A program made the position numbers and the translations under genes. A DNA stretch of 51,382 nt from an uncultured Pelagibacteraceae bacterium (lineage in GTDB: Bacteria > Pseudomonadota > Alphaproteobacteria > Pelagibacterales > AG-422-B15), in contig CABZHO010000006.1 in NCBI GenBank assembly GCA_902525595.1, forward strand, positions 1 to 51,382, written 5' to 3'. Below are positions 25,783 through 33,774 of the stretch, one piece after another. Numbering within the stretch: the first letter of the stretch is position 1; each line of letters begins with the position of its first letter. The notes beneath the pieces are model-generated. The model did no database searches. It saw nothing but the letters and a program-made list of their open reading frames with translations, and was not told where the DNA came from.

Positions 25783-25971
25783 ATGGGTATACATCACGAT
25801 TATAAATCAAAGCGTGGCGAGAGAGCTATGGCTAAGCAGCAAAAGCGAGAGTCGAAGTTGCATGATAACACCGATAAAAAAGAAGAAGAGAAACTCATTA
25901 AAGAGCTTAAAAAAGCAGGTTTAAATAAAGATGAAATCAAACAATTCCTCGAAGGAAGAGCGAAAGGATAA
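25783..25971 (+). CDS. Small charged hypothetical protein (62 aa)
   Basis: A 62-residue very basic and acidic helical protein ([20 protein letters not shown], then [11 protein letters not shown]). The ATG at 25783 is chosen because GGAG sits 7 bases before it. Two earlier in-frame starts (TTG 25750 and ATG 25771) lack a site. The 95 bases upstream hold a TATAAA but no convincing -35. I do not recognise the family. It overlaps the next small gene by 41 bases in another frame. Confidence 0.65.
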   Translation: MGIHHDYKSKRGERAMAKQQKRESKLHDNTDKKEEEKLIKELKKAGLNKDEIKQFLEGRAKG

Positions 25972-26065
25972 AAAGCTCAATAGCTCAGAAAGACTTGCTG
26001 AAGCGTTAAGGCAGAACTTGAGAAAAAGAAAAGAATTTCAAAGAAAACAAAATAAGGAAGATTAA
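25931..26065 (+). CDS. Small basic protein upstream of dcd (44 aa)
   Basis: A 44-codon frame encoding an Arg/Lys-rich helix ([20 protein letters not shown]). Short proteins with this SxRLAxALRxNLxRRK pattern recur beside dcd/murA in other alphaproteobacteria, as I recall; I cannot check this here. The end carries an AAGGAAG that serves as the ribosome site for dcd. It overlaps the preceding gene by 41 bases. Confidence 0.6.
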   Translation: MKSNNSSKEERKDKKLNSSERLAEALRQNLRKRKEFQRKQNKED

Positions 26066-26066
26066 T

Positions 26067-26621
26067 ATGACGATCATGTCAGATAATTGGATCAAGAAAA
26101 AAGCGCTTGAAGAAGGTATGATTGAACCATTTGTTGATGGTCAAAAAAAAGAGGGAACAATATCATTTGGTCTTTCATCATATGGATATGACGCAAGAGT
26201 CTCAGAAGAATTTAAGATTTTTACAAATGTAGACTCTGCTTTGGTTGACCCTAAAAACTTTGACGATCGAGGATTTGTAGATCGTCCAGGCAAAGAATGC
26301 ATTATACCACCAAACTCATTTGCTCTTGCACGTACGGTAGAGTATTTTAGAATCCCGCGAGACGTTCTAGTGGTATGTTTGGGGAAATCAACTTATGCCA
26401 GATGTGGAATAATTGTGAATGTTACACCTCTTGAACCTGAGTGGGAGGGTCATGTGACACTTGAATTTTCTAATACAACACCTCTTCCCGCAAAAATCTA
26501 TGCCAATGAAGGAGCGTGCCAGTTTTTATTTTATAAAGGAGAGGCGCCGCCTGAAGTATCATATAAAGACCGTAAAGGTAAATATATGAAACAGACCGGA
26601 GTTACTTTACCAAAGCTTTAA
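26067..26621 (+). CDS. dcd: dCTP deaminase
   Basis: A 184-aa enzyme that converts dCTP to dUTP for thymidylate synthesis. It has the [13 protein letters not shown] substrate-binding segment, [33 protein letters not shown] with the catalytic Glu, and [10 protein letters not shown]. The start at 26067 follows AAGGAAG by 6 bases; a second ATG lies three codons downstream. It begins the conserved dcd-murA-DUF2948-hisD-infA-maf run. Confidence 0.96.
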   Translation: MTIMSDNWIKKKALEEGMIEPFVDGQKKEGTISFGLSSYGYDARVSEEFKIFTNVDSALVDPKNFDDRGFVDRPGKECIIPPNSFALARTVEYFRIPRDVLVVCLGKSTYARCGIIVNVTPLEPEWEGHVTLEFSNTTPLPAKIYANEGACQFLFYKGEAPPEVSYKDRKGKYMKQTGVTLPKL

Positions 26622-26628
26622 ACTTTAG

Positions 26629-27891
26629 ATGCAAAAAATTGTTATAAATGGAGGCAACTTTCTCCAGGGCAAGATTAACGTTAGTGGATCAAAAAATGCG
26701 TCACTGCCAATCATGGCCGCAAGCATTCTGACAGATGAAACACTAGAATTAGAGAATGTCCCTGATTTAGTTGATGTCCATACGATGTCCCAAGTCTTGT
26801 CATCGCTTGGGGTGAGTGTAGCTTCACAAAATGAGAGTAAAAATAATCTATCTCTTACTTATTCTGACTCTGACAGTGCAATAGCTGAGTATGATTTGGT
26901 TAGAAAAATGAGAGCTAGCATCCTAGTTCTTGGCCCACTTCTAGCTCGCAAAAGGCACGCTAGTGTCTCACTTCCCGGTGGATGCGCTATAGGTGCAAGA
27001 CCTGTTGATTTACATATTAATGCTCTTACAAAACTTGGAGCATCATTTGAATTAGAGAGTGGATACATAAAATGTAATGCTCCAAAAGGTTTAATTGGAA
27101 ACAAAATAAATTTTGACAAGGTTTCTGTAGGTGCAACAGAAAATATCGTTATGGCTGCCTCACTAGCTAGAGGTGAGAGCGAAATTACAAATATAGCGCT
27201 TGAGCCAGAAGTCATGGATCTCATCACTTGTTTAAACAAAATGGGAGCAAAAATTGAACTTGGAGATAATCGAAACATTTTAATTGAGGGTGTAGATCAG
27301 CTGAAAGGAACAGTGCACTCTATAATCCCAGATCGAATTGAAGCAATCACCTATATCATAGCGGGGGCCTTAATTGGAAAAAACTTAGAAATTACAAACA
27401 TAAACATAGAGCACGTTAGCAATGTCTTGGAAATATTAAATGAGCTTTCAATTAATTTTGCAATGAAGGAGAGCTCTATAACTGTTGAGCAATCTAGCAT
27501 TTCAGATGGAATAACTATCGACACAATGGAATATCCTGGCTTTCCAACAGATGTTCAAGCTCAAATGATGGTTTTATTATCACTCGGAAAATCAGTATCT
27601 AAAATTAGTGAAAATATTTTTGAAAATAGATTTATGCATGTTCCTGAATTAAATAGAATGGGTGCTAATATTGAAATAAATGGCAAAACAGCAGTTATTA
27701 ATCCTTGCCAAGAGTTTATTTCAGCTCAAGTAATGGCTACTGATTTAAGAGCATCTGTAAGTTTAATACTCGCTGGATTAGTTGCAAAAGGAACAACAAC
27801 ATTAAATCGTATCTATCATCTTGATCGAGGCTATGAAAAAATTGAAGAAAAACTGCTAGCGTGTGGAGCAGATATTAAGAGATTAACATAG
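26629..27891 (+). CDS. murA: UDP-N-acetylglucosamine 1-carboxyvinyltransferase
   Basis: First committed step of peptidoglycan synthesis: transfer of enolpyruvate from PEP to UDP-GlcNAc. The protein is 420 aa with NVSGSKNASLPIMAASIL at the start and the catalytic C119 in PGGCAIGARPVDLH, the fosfomycin target. MEYPGFPTDVQAQMM and TDLRASVSLILAGLVAKG follow. Length and motifs are intact. Confidence 0.97.
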   Translation: MQKIVINGGNFLQGKINVSGSKNASLPIMAASILTDETLELENVPDLVDVHTMSQVLSSLGVSVASQNESKNNLSLTYSDSDSAIAEYDLVRKMRASILVLGPLLARKRHASVSLPGGCAIGARPVDLHINALTKLGASFELESGYIKCNAPKGLIGNKINFDKVSVGATENIVMAASLARGESEITNIALEPEVMDLITCLNKMGAKIELGDNRNILIEGVDQLKGTVHSIIPDRIEAITYIIAGALIGKNLEITNINIEHVSNVLEILNELSINFAMKESSITVEQSSISDGITIDTMEYPGFPTDVQAQMMVLLSLGKSVSKISENIFENRFMHVPELNRMGANIEINGKTAVINPCQEFISAQVMATDLRASVSLILAGLVAKGTTTLNRIYHLDRGYEKIEEKLLACGADIKRLT

Positions 27892-27898
27892 AGATTGA

Positions 27899-28321
27899 AT
27901 GAATCTTAATGCAATAGATACAGACGACTTAAAAATTATATCAACAATTCTTCAAGATGGACTTATTGAGGTGAATGATATTAAGTATTTGCCATCAAGA
28001 AGATCATTTTTTTTGATGATCACCCGATTTATGTGGGAAGAAAAGATTGTTAATAAAGTTGACCAAAGAATAAGAGCAGTACTCAGTTTTGAGGATGTTT
28101 TATCTGTATATTCAAAAAATATTGATCAATTGAATAAAAAAAAGACTTTAGAGCTCGTAACATTCAATTATTACCCAAACGATTCTAAAAATATAGAAAT
28201 TGAATTGCTTTTCAAAAATGATGCAACTATAAAGCTCGAAACCGAAATAATTAGATGCAAGCTAGAAGATCAGGGAGAGCCTTGGAAAATAGAAAAAATA
28301 AATAATGACAAAAGTAATTAA
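27899..28321 (+). CDS. DUF2948 family protein
   Basis: A 140-aa protein of the alphaproteobacterial DUF2948 family. It opens with LNAIDTDDLKIISTILQDGL and has KYLPSRRSFFLMITRFMWEE, then RAVLSFEDVLSV and a C-terminal LRCKLEDxGEPW-like segment. The function is unknown. The gene always seems to travel with murA and hisD. It overlaps hisD by 17 bases. Confidence 0.9.
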   Translation: MNLNAIDTDDLKIISTILQDGLIEVNDIKYLPSRRSFFLMITRFMWEEKIVNKVDQRIRAVLSFEDVLSVYSKNIDQLNKKKTLELVTFNYYPNDSKNIEIELLFKNDATIKLETEIIRCKLEDQGEPWKIEKINNDKSN

Positions 28322-29600
28322 TTCTAACAATAAAAATTTTGAGGAAGACTTTAATGATCTTCTTATTATGAATAGGTCAAGTGATACAAACGTTACTGAA
28401 ACTGTATCATCAATTATTGCAGATATTAGAAATGATGGAGATGATGCTCTCTTAAAGTATACTCATCAATTTGATAAGAATGAGCTTACAATTGAAGAGA
28501 TTGTGCTTGATGAAGAAGAAATTAATAAACAATCTGCAAATATAACTGATGATTTAAGTAATGCTCTTAACGTATCAATGGAAAGAGTTCGTGATTATCA
28601 TAAAAAACAGTTGCCAGAAGACCTAATTTTTGAAGACGATTTAAATTCAAAGTTAGGATATGTTTGGCGAGCCGTAGAGTCTGTTGGCATTTATGTTCCT
28701 GGAGGAACTGCTAGTTATCCAAGCACGGTAATAATGAATGCAATACCCGCTATTGTTGCGGGGGTAGAAGAGATTTCGATGGTTACTCCAATGACCGGTA
28801 AATATATAAACCCTTCAGTTCTATATGCTGCAAAAATTTGTGGAATTAAAAAAATATTTTGTATTGGTGGAGCCCAGGCTATTGCCGCCTTGGCTTATGG
28901 AACAAAAACTATTAAACCTGTAAATAAAATTGTAGGACCAGGAAATATCTATGTTGCGGAAGCAAAAAGACAAGTTTCAGGTTTTACAGGCATTGATATG
29001 TTTGCAGGTCCCTCTGAGGTTGTCATCATCGCCGATGCAAAAAATGATCCAAAAATTGTTTCAGCTGATTTAGTTGCTCAAGCTGAGCATGATCAAAGTG
29101 CGCAAAGTATTCTTATAACAATTGATGAACAGTTAGGTAATGAAGTAAATAAGGAAATAAAATCTCAAATAAATTCACTACCACGAAAAGATATCGCTGC
29201 TTTAAGTTGGGACAATAATGGCAAAATAATAATTGTGAAAAGTCTTGATGAAGCGATTGCGTTATCTAATAGGTTAGCACCCGAACACCTAGAATTATTG
29301 ATTGATAATCCGCAGGAAAGTATAAAAAAAATTAAAAATGCTGGAGCTATTTTTATGGGACGAAATACTCCTGAAGCATTAGGTGATTATCTCGCTGGGC
29401 CTAGTCATGTTTTACCAACTTCTAGAAGTGCAAAATTTTCTTCTGGATTATCAGTTTTTGATTTTCTAAAAAAAATATCACTTGTTGAATTTTCAAAAGA
29501 AGGTATTGAACAAATAGGAGATAGTGCTATTAAAATTGCTGATAATGAAGGTCTTGACGGTCATTCAAGATCAATAGAATATAGGCTTGCAAAAAAATAA
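28305..29600 (+). CDS. hisD: Histidinol dehydrogenase
   Basis: Last two steps of histidine synthesis, histidinol to histidine, 431 aa. It shows YVPGGTASYPSTVIMNAIPA, GGAQAIAALAYGT, KIVGPGNIYVAEAKRQV (NAD site), MFAGPSEVVIIAD, QAEHDQSAQSILIT and LAPEHLELL (zinc and catalytic His/Glu), then ALGDYLAGPSHVLPT. It lies apart from the hisS-hisZ-hisG unit about 2.8 kb downstream. Confidence 0.97.
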   Translation: MTKVINSNNKNFEEDFNDLLIMNRSSDTNVTETVSSIIADIRNDGDDALLKYTHQFDKNELTIEEIVLDEEEINKQSANITDDLSNALNVSMERVRDYHKKQLPEDLIFEDDLNSKLGYVWRAVESVGIYVPGGTASYPSTVIMNAIPAIVAGVEEISMVTPMTGKYINPSVLYAAKICGIKKIFCIGGAQAIAALAYGTKTIKPVNKIVGPGNIYVAEAKRQVSGFTGIDMFAGPSEVVIIADAKNDPKIVSADLVAQAEHDQSAQSILITIDEQLGNEVNKEIKSQINSLPRKDIAALSWDNNGKIIIVKSLDEAIALSNRLAPEHLELLIDNPQESIKKIKNAGAIFMGRNTPEALGDYLAGPSHVLPTSRSAKFSSGLSVFDFLKKISLVEFSKEGIEQIGDSAIKIADNEGLDGHSRSIEYRLAKK

Positions 29601-29603
29601 TTT

Positions 29604-29822
29604 ATGTCAAAAGAAGAAATATTAGAGTTTAAAGGTAAGGTTACAGATCTACTCCCAAACGCAATGTTTAAAGTAGAATTAGAGAATGGTCATGAGGTAT
29701 TAGCTCATACAGCTGGAAGAATGAGAAAGAACAGAATTAGAGTATTGGCTGGAGATGAAGTTTTAGTTCAAGTAACGCCATACGACCTCACAAAGGGTCG
29801 TATTATTTTTCGATACAAGTAA
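29604..29822 (+). CDS. infA: Translation initiation factor IF-1
   Basis: A 72-aa S1-fold protein that binds the ribosomal A site during initiation. Nearly all consensus residues are present: [49 protein letters not shown]. It starts 3 bases after hisD. Confidence 0.98.
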   Translation: MSKEEILEFKGKVTDLLPNAMFKVELENGHEVLAHTAGRMRKNRIRVLAGDEVLVQVTPYDLTKGRIIFRYK

Positions 29823-29834
29823 TTTGAGATTATT

Positions 29835-30401
29835 TTGAATCTAATTTTAGGCAGTGCATCTCCACGAAGACTTGAATTGTTATCCAAAATTAACATTATT
29901 CCAAATAAAATTATTTCTCCTAATGTAAATGAAACTATAGAAAAAAATGAGTTACCGCTTAATTACTGTAAACGTATTGCTCTCAATAAAATGAAACAAT
30001 TTCAAAACAAATTTAATGACTCAATTATTTTAACAGCTGACACAATTGCATATACAGGACGAACTATAATAGACAAGACTGAGGAAAGAAGTATTGCTTT
30101 AAAGAACTTGCAAAGATTATCTGGAAAGAGACATAGAGTAAGTACTTCTGTTTGTATAAGAAATCTAGATAATAAGATTTTTAAAAAAACTATTACAACA
30201 TCTGTTAGTTTCAAAGTTTTAAAAAAAGACGATATCGAGAATTATATGAAAACAAGCGAATGGCAAGGAGTTGCTGGATCTTATAAAATTCAAGGTATTG
30301 CAGAGTCTTTTATTAAATCTATAAATGGATCGTATTCTAATGTTGTTGGTTTGCCATTATTAGAAGTAAATAATCTTCTTATTTCAGCTGGATATAAATG
30401 A
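29835..30401 (+). CDS. maf: Maf family nucleotide pyrophosphatase
   Basis: Hydrolyses non-canonical or modified nucleoside triphosphates, 188 aa. It has the N-terminal LILGSASPRRLELLSKI, the active-site ILTADTIAYTGRTI, and the LSGKRHRVSTSVCI and EWQGVAGSYKIQGIAESFI segments. The start is a TTG at 29835, with no in-frame ATG that would keep the SASPRR motif. It overlaps the next gene by 4 bases. Confidence 0.94.
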   Translation: MNLILGSASPRRLELLSKINIIPNKIISPNVNETIEKNELPLNYCKRIALNKMKQFQNKFNDSIILTADTIAYTGRTIIDKTEERSIALKNLQRLSGKRHRVSTSVCIRNLDNKIFKKTITTSVSFKVLKKDDIENYMKTSEWQGVAGSYKIQGIAESFIKSINGSYSNVVGLPLLEVNNLLISAGYK

Positions 30402-30754
30402 CTGATTTAATTTTTATTTATAATGCAAAAAGTGGCATAGCAAATGCATTTATTGACTGGGGTCATAAAATAATCTCCCCTGAGACATATGACTGTAATT
30501 TATGCTCAATAACTTATAACAATTTTGGAAAAGAAAAAAAGTGGAGTAATTTTCTAAAAAAAATTAATATTCAAAGTCGTTTTTACTATATTGATCATTT
30601 AAAAGATCTAACTTTTGTTAATGATGATACTAAGTTACCATGTATCTTTATTAAGCAAGACAATGAATTCAAATTAATAATTGACTCAAAAGAGCTCAAT
30701 ACTTTTGTCAGCGTTGATCAATTAATCACTAGATTAAAGGATTTTTTAGTTTGA
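30398..30754 (+). CDS. Conserved hypothetical protein with CxxC (118 aa)
   Basis: A 118-aa protein of a family I have seen annotated only as hypothetical or 'GTPase'. It shows LIFIYNAKSGIANAFIDWGHKIISP, then ETYDCNLCSITYNNFGKEKKW with one CxxC. No Walker motif is visible, so the GTPase label is not supported. The fold looks thioredoxin-like at best. It overlaps maf (ATGA), in the place where other alphaproteobacteria have yacG. Confidence 0.8.
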   Translation: MTDLIFIYNAKSGIANAFIDWGHKIISPETYDCNLCSITYNNFGKEKKWSNFLKKINIQSRFYYIDHLKDLTFVNDDTKLPCIFIKQDNEFKLIIDSKELNTFVSVDQLITRLKDFLV

Positions 30755-30823
30755 CAGTATTCGTAATATTTTCTTTGCACGAATTAATGTAATAGAATAA
30801 AAGACTAGGATCGTAATTTAGAT

Positions 30824-30899
30824 GGCTCGATAGCTCAGTTGGTAGAGCAAAGGACTGAAAATCCTTGTGTCGGTGGTTCAATTCCACCTCGAGCCACCA
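30824..30899 (+). tRNA. tRNA-Phe (GAA)
   Basis: A 76-base cloverleaf including an encoded CCA. The acceptor GGCTCGA pairs with TCGAGCC. The D-arm is AGCTCAGTTGGTAGAGC. The anticodon stem encloses CTGAAAA (anticodon GAA), and the T-arm is GGTGGTTCAATTCCACC. Confidence 0.98.
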
Positions 30900-30904
30900 T
30901 TTAT

Positions 30905-30981
30905 GCAGCTGTAGCTCAGTTGGTTAGAGCGCCTGGTTGTGGTTCAGGAGGTCGGTAGTTCGAATCTACCCAGCTGTACCA
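30905..30981 (+). tRNA. tRNA-His (GTG), alphaproteobacterial type without G-1
   Basis: A 77-base cloverleaf including encoded CCA, 5 bases after tRNA-Phe. The anticodon loop TTGTGGT gives GTG. The acceptor is GCAGCTG with CAGCTGT, leaving a G1-U72 pair, discriminator A73 (30978) and T at -1. Most bacteria encode G-1 and C73; loss of G-1 with A73 and U72 is the known alphaproteobacterial variant. The last 16 bases also encode, on the other strand, the end of the MFS gene. Confidence 0.97.
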
Positions 30982-32165
30982 ACTAATGACTTTTTTACTG
31001 GAAGAGTTAGTACAATCAAAAAGAGCAGGATCATTACAAATCCGAAAAGTAAATAAAGAAATGCAAACTCACCGCTTATTTCGTAGCTTCTAGAAATTAG
31101 GATTAGGGCTATTGGCCCTACAGAAAATGAAACAATGAATTTTATACCATATACAAGACTTTGATATTTTTCTGGCGAGAATTTAGCCAGTAATAAATTT
31201 TCTGCTGGAAGTATACTTGAATTAAAAGCAACAATCATAAGACTGATAACAATTAACCAATAATTTGATAGACTAACAATGAATAAAAGAAGAGTACCTT
31301 GTCCGATGATACCAATAGCATAGATTACTTTCTCAGAATATTTATCTGTTAAAATGCCACCTATGTAGTTCATTAAACCGCTTACAATATAAATAGCAGC
31401 TACAATATACCCAATCTCAGACGTAGAGAGGTTTAAGCTGTTTGACAGTCTGATATCAATTGCTTTAGGCAAACTTGTTTGAAGAATTTGATATACAAAA
31501 CTCAAACATGTAATACTTACAAGCATTATAATTGCAATTTTTAGCATTTGATTTTTTTCTGGATTATCTCGAAATTGTTCTGATTTAATATTAGTCAATG
31601 AAATTTTTCCTGATTTCAAATGATATGAGAGATATAAGCCTGTTAGAATAGAAATTATTCCAGGGAATATAAACGCAGCTTGCCAATTAATCTGATCAAT
31701 TAAAATACCAGCAAAAAAAGCTCCCAATCCAATTCCTACGCCTCCAAATATATTATTGAAACCAAGTGCACGTCCTGTTTCTTTTGATGTATTAACTATC
31801 CATGATATTCCGGCAGGGTGATATATTGAGCAAAATAAGCCAAGCAAGGATAGACTAATAAAAAGAGATAATTTATTCCCACTCAGACCACAAAGAACCG
31901 AACTAATACCTAGACCTAAAAACATTACTGCAATCATTCCTGAACGGCTCCATCGATCACTAATCCATCCAGCGGGTAAAGATCCTATGCCAACAAGAAG
32001 AGACCCAAGAAACCATAGATTTAAAAGCTCGTCATATGAAAATTTCCACTCATCTTCAATCGCAAGAACAATTACAAAGTAAAACGCAGCAAACATATGC
32101 ATCAATAGATGGCCAAGCGCAGCATAAATAACAGTTAATTTTCTACTGTTTTCAGTGATAATCAT
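30966..32165 (-). CDS. MFS transporter
   Basis: A 399-aa major facilitator with about twelve membrane helices. The loop after helix 2 is AGWISDRWSRSGMIAVM (the MFS GxxxDRxxR motif), and the C-terminal half has the mirror-image GGILTDKYSEKVIYAIG. AGISWIVNTSKETGRALG follows helix 4. The exported or imported compound cannot be told. The stop codon (30966-30968) lies inside tRNA-His, so the last five codons (VGTAG) are tRNA antisense sequence. It is divergent from the hisS leader region. Confidence 0.92.
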   Translation of the reverse strand: MIITENSRKLTVIYAALGHLLMHMFAAFYFVIVLAIEDEWKFSYDELLNLWFLGSLLVGIGSLPAGWISDRWSRSGMIAVMFLGLGISSVLCGLSGNKLSLFISLSLLGLFCSIYHPAGISWIVNTSKETGRALGFNNIFGGVGIGLGAFFAGILIDQINWQAAFIFPGIISILTGLYLSYHLKSGKISLTNIKSEQFRDNPEKNQMLKIAIIMLVSITCLSFVYQILQTSLPKAIDIRLSNSLNLSTSEIGYIVAAIYIVSGLMNYIGGILTDKYSEKVIYAIGIIGQGTLLLFIVSLSNYWLIVISLMIVAFNSSILPAENLLLAKFSPEKYQSLVYGIKFIVSFSVGPIALILISRSYEISGEFAFLYLLFGFVMILLFLIVLTLPVKKSLVGTAG

Positions 32166-32253
32166 TTAATAAAAATAGAGTATTTCGGCTTCACTTAATA
32201 ATAAAAATTATAAAAATTTGACTTTTTTTAATAAATAAGGCATTTCACTGTTC

Positions 32254-32289
32254 ATGATTGTTTTTACACATCATCATATTCATATCTAA
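32254..32289 (+). CDS. Putative histidine leader peptide (hisL-like, 11 aa)
   Basis: A short frame MIVFTHHHIHI with 4 His among 11 codons (all CAT), ending at 32289 in TAA. It lies 91 bases before hisS, the first gene of hisS-hisZ-hisG. Ribosome stalling at His codons when charged tRNA-His is scarce is the classical attenuation signal. A 9-bp hairpin starts at the very next base. No strong Shine-Dalgarno is seen (AAGG is 13 bases upstream). The function is inferred. Confidence 0.62.
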   Translation: MIVFTHHHIHI

Positions 32290-32331
32290 GTTTGCTGAAC
32301 AAAAAGCATCAGCGAACAACAACCCCTTTTT
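32290..32331 (+). promoter_or_regulatory. Leader hairpin followed by C4T5 tract, upstream of hisS
   Basis: GTTTGCTGA (32290-32298) pairs with TCAGCGAAC (32309-32317), one G-U, with a 10-base loop, directly after the leader stop codon. CCCCTTTTT follows at 32323-32331, nine bases past the stem, so this is not a textbook terminator. It may be the anti-terminator or pause hairpin of an attenuator. Confidence 0.45.
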
Positions 32332-32355
32332 ATATTAAATAAACTAACTTTGTAG

Positions 32356-32379
32356 TATCGTGCTAACGATAGGAATCGT
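32356..32379 (+). promoter_or_regulatory. Mutually exclusive small hairpins around the hisS ribosome site
   Basis: ACGAT (32366-32370) can pair with ATCGT before it (32357-32361, 4-base loop GCTA) or with ATCGT after it (32375-32379, loop AGGA). The second option places the Shine-Dalgarno AGGA (32371-32374) in a tight loop next to the ATG at 32380. Both stems are only 5-6 bp. Confidence 0.35.
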
Positions 32380-33771
32380 ATGACTAAGAATAACAATAAA
32401 CCCAAGGCCATTTTACCTAGAGGGTTTAAAGACAGTGAGAAACAACTCCTCTCTCTCAGAAAAATAGTTACTGAGGTAATAGAGGAAGAGTGTCAAAAAT
32501 TTGGATTTGTTGAATTAGAAACCTCATCTATTGAATACACTGATAGTCTGGGCAAGTTTTTGCCTGATATAGATCGACCAAGTGGAGGAGTTTTTTCGTT
32601 ACAAGACGAAGATGGTCAATGGCTATCATTACGATATGACCTTACAGCTCCTTTAGCACGATATGTTGCACAGAATTATCAAAATTTAGTGAAGCCATTC
32701 AAAAGATATCAGTCAGGAATAGTATGGAGAAATGAAAAGCCAGGGCCAGGAAGATTCAGAGAATTTCTGCAATTTGATGCAGATGTCATCGGAATTCAGT
32801 CAAATTTAATCGATGCTGAATTATGCGTCATGGTTGTAAATATTTTGAGAAGGCTTGGTTTAAATGATTCTCAATTTAAAATTAAATATTCGAACAGAAA
32901 AATTTGGACAAGTCTTTTTGAGAAAATAAATGCGTCGAAAGAAGTTGAGTCAAAAATTCTTAGAGCAGTAGATAAAAAAGATCGTCTAGGTGATGAAGGT
33001 GTTAAAGAGTTATTATGTGAGGGTAGAAAAGATAAATCTGGTGATTTTATGGAAGGCGTAGGTCTTGATAATGAACAAGCATCAATGATTTTAAACTTTA
33101 TGAACGATCAACAACAAACGAGTGATGATATTGATGAGTTTAACTCTTATTTGGGTAATTTTGCAGATTATCCAATTTCATTTGATCCATCCATTGTAAG
33201 AGGATTGGATTACTATACAGGCATGATTTTTGAAGCTGAACTATTAATCGATGTAAAAAATACAAAAGGTAAAACTATAGTTTTTGGATCAGTGGCGGGA
33301 GGAGGAAGATATGACAAACTGATATCAAGATTTGGGAAAGAGGACGTTCCCGCTACTGGCATTTCCATTGGTGTTGACAGGCTTATTGTCGCTCTAGAGC
33401 AGTTGGATCTCATTAAAGCCAAATCGAGACCTTTAGTAATTGTAGCAAATTTAGGAGACAATAATTTATCTGAGTATATTCGAATGGCATCTGAAATTAG
33501 AGATGCAGGAATGGCCTGCGAGATTTCTTTTGGCTCAAAAAACTTAGCTAAGCAACTTAAATATTGCGATCGCAAGCAAGCTGATGCAGTTGTAATTGCA
33601 GGTGATGATGAAATTAAAAATAATCAAATATCACTTAAAGATTTAAAAAAGGGAAGTGAGATTTCAAAAAATATTACTGGACGTGACGAATGGAAAGAAA
33701 CTAAAGCAGGTCAAAAAGAAGTAATTAGAGAGGATCTAGTAAGCACTCTAAAGGAAATACTAAAAATTTGA
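32380..33771 (+). CDS. hisS: Histidyl-tRNA synthetase
   Basis: Charges tRNA-His, 463 aa. Class II motifs: motif 2 in FKRYQSGIVWRNEKPGPGRFREFLQFDADVIG, the HisA loop in VRGLDYYTGMIFE, and motif 3 in ATGISIGVDRLI. The C-terminal anticodon-binding domain ends TGRDEWKETKAGQKEVIRED. The sequence is of the divergent alphaproteobacterial type rather than the E. coli type, which fits the tRNA-His without G-1. AGGA lies 5 bases before the ATG. It is first in hisS-hisZ-hisG. Confidence 0.96.
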   Translation: MTKNNNKPKAILPRGFKDSEKQLLSLRKIVTEVIEEECQKFGFVELETSSIEYTDSLGKFLPDIDRPSGGVFSLQDEDGQWLSLRYDLTAPLARYVAQNYQNLVKPFKRYQSGIVWRNEKPGPGRFREFLQFDADVIGIQSNLIDAELCVMVVNILRRLGLNDSQFKIKYSNRKIWTSLFEKINASKEVESKILRAVDKKDRLGDEGVKELLCEGRKDKSGDFMEGVGLDNEQASMILNFMNDQQQTSDDIDEFNSYLGNFADYPISFDPSIVRGLDYYTGMIFEAELLIDVKNTKGKTIVFGSVAGGGRYDKLISRFGKEDVPATGISIGVDRLIVALEQLDLIKAKSRPLVIVANLGDNNLSEYIRMASEIRDAGMACEISFGSKNLAKQLKYCDRKQADAVVIAGDDEIKNNQISLKDLKKGSEISKNITGRDEWKETKAGQKEVIREDLVSTLKEILKI

Positions 33772-33774
33772 GCT

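Noticed and set aside
26859-27278. 139-aa frame opposite murA
   Set aside because: Lies wholly inside murA on the other strand; composition is the usual Ser/Phe/Ile-rich shadow.
30751-30823. Promoter for the tRNA pair
   Set aside because: TTGACA at 30751 and TTGCAC at 30775 are present, but neither has a convincing -10 at proper spacing.
33213-33575. 120-aa frame opposite hisS
   Set aside because: Antisense shadow in the conserved motif 3 region of hisS.
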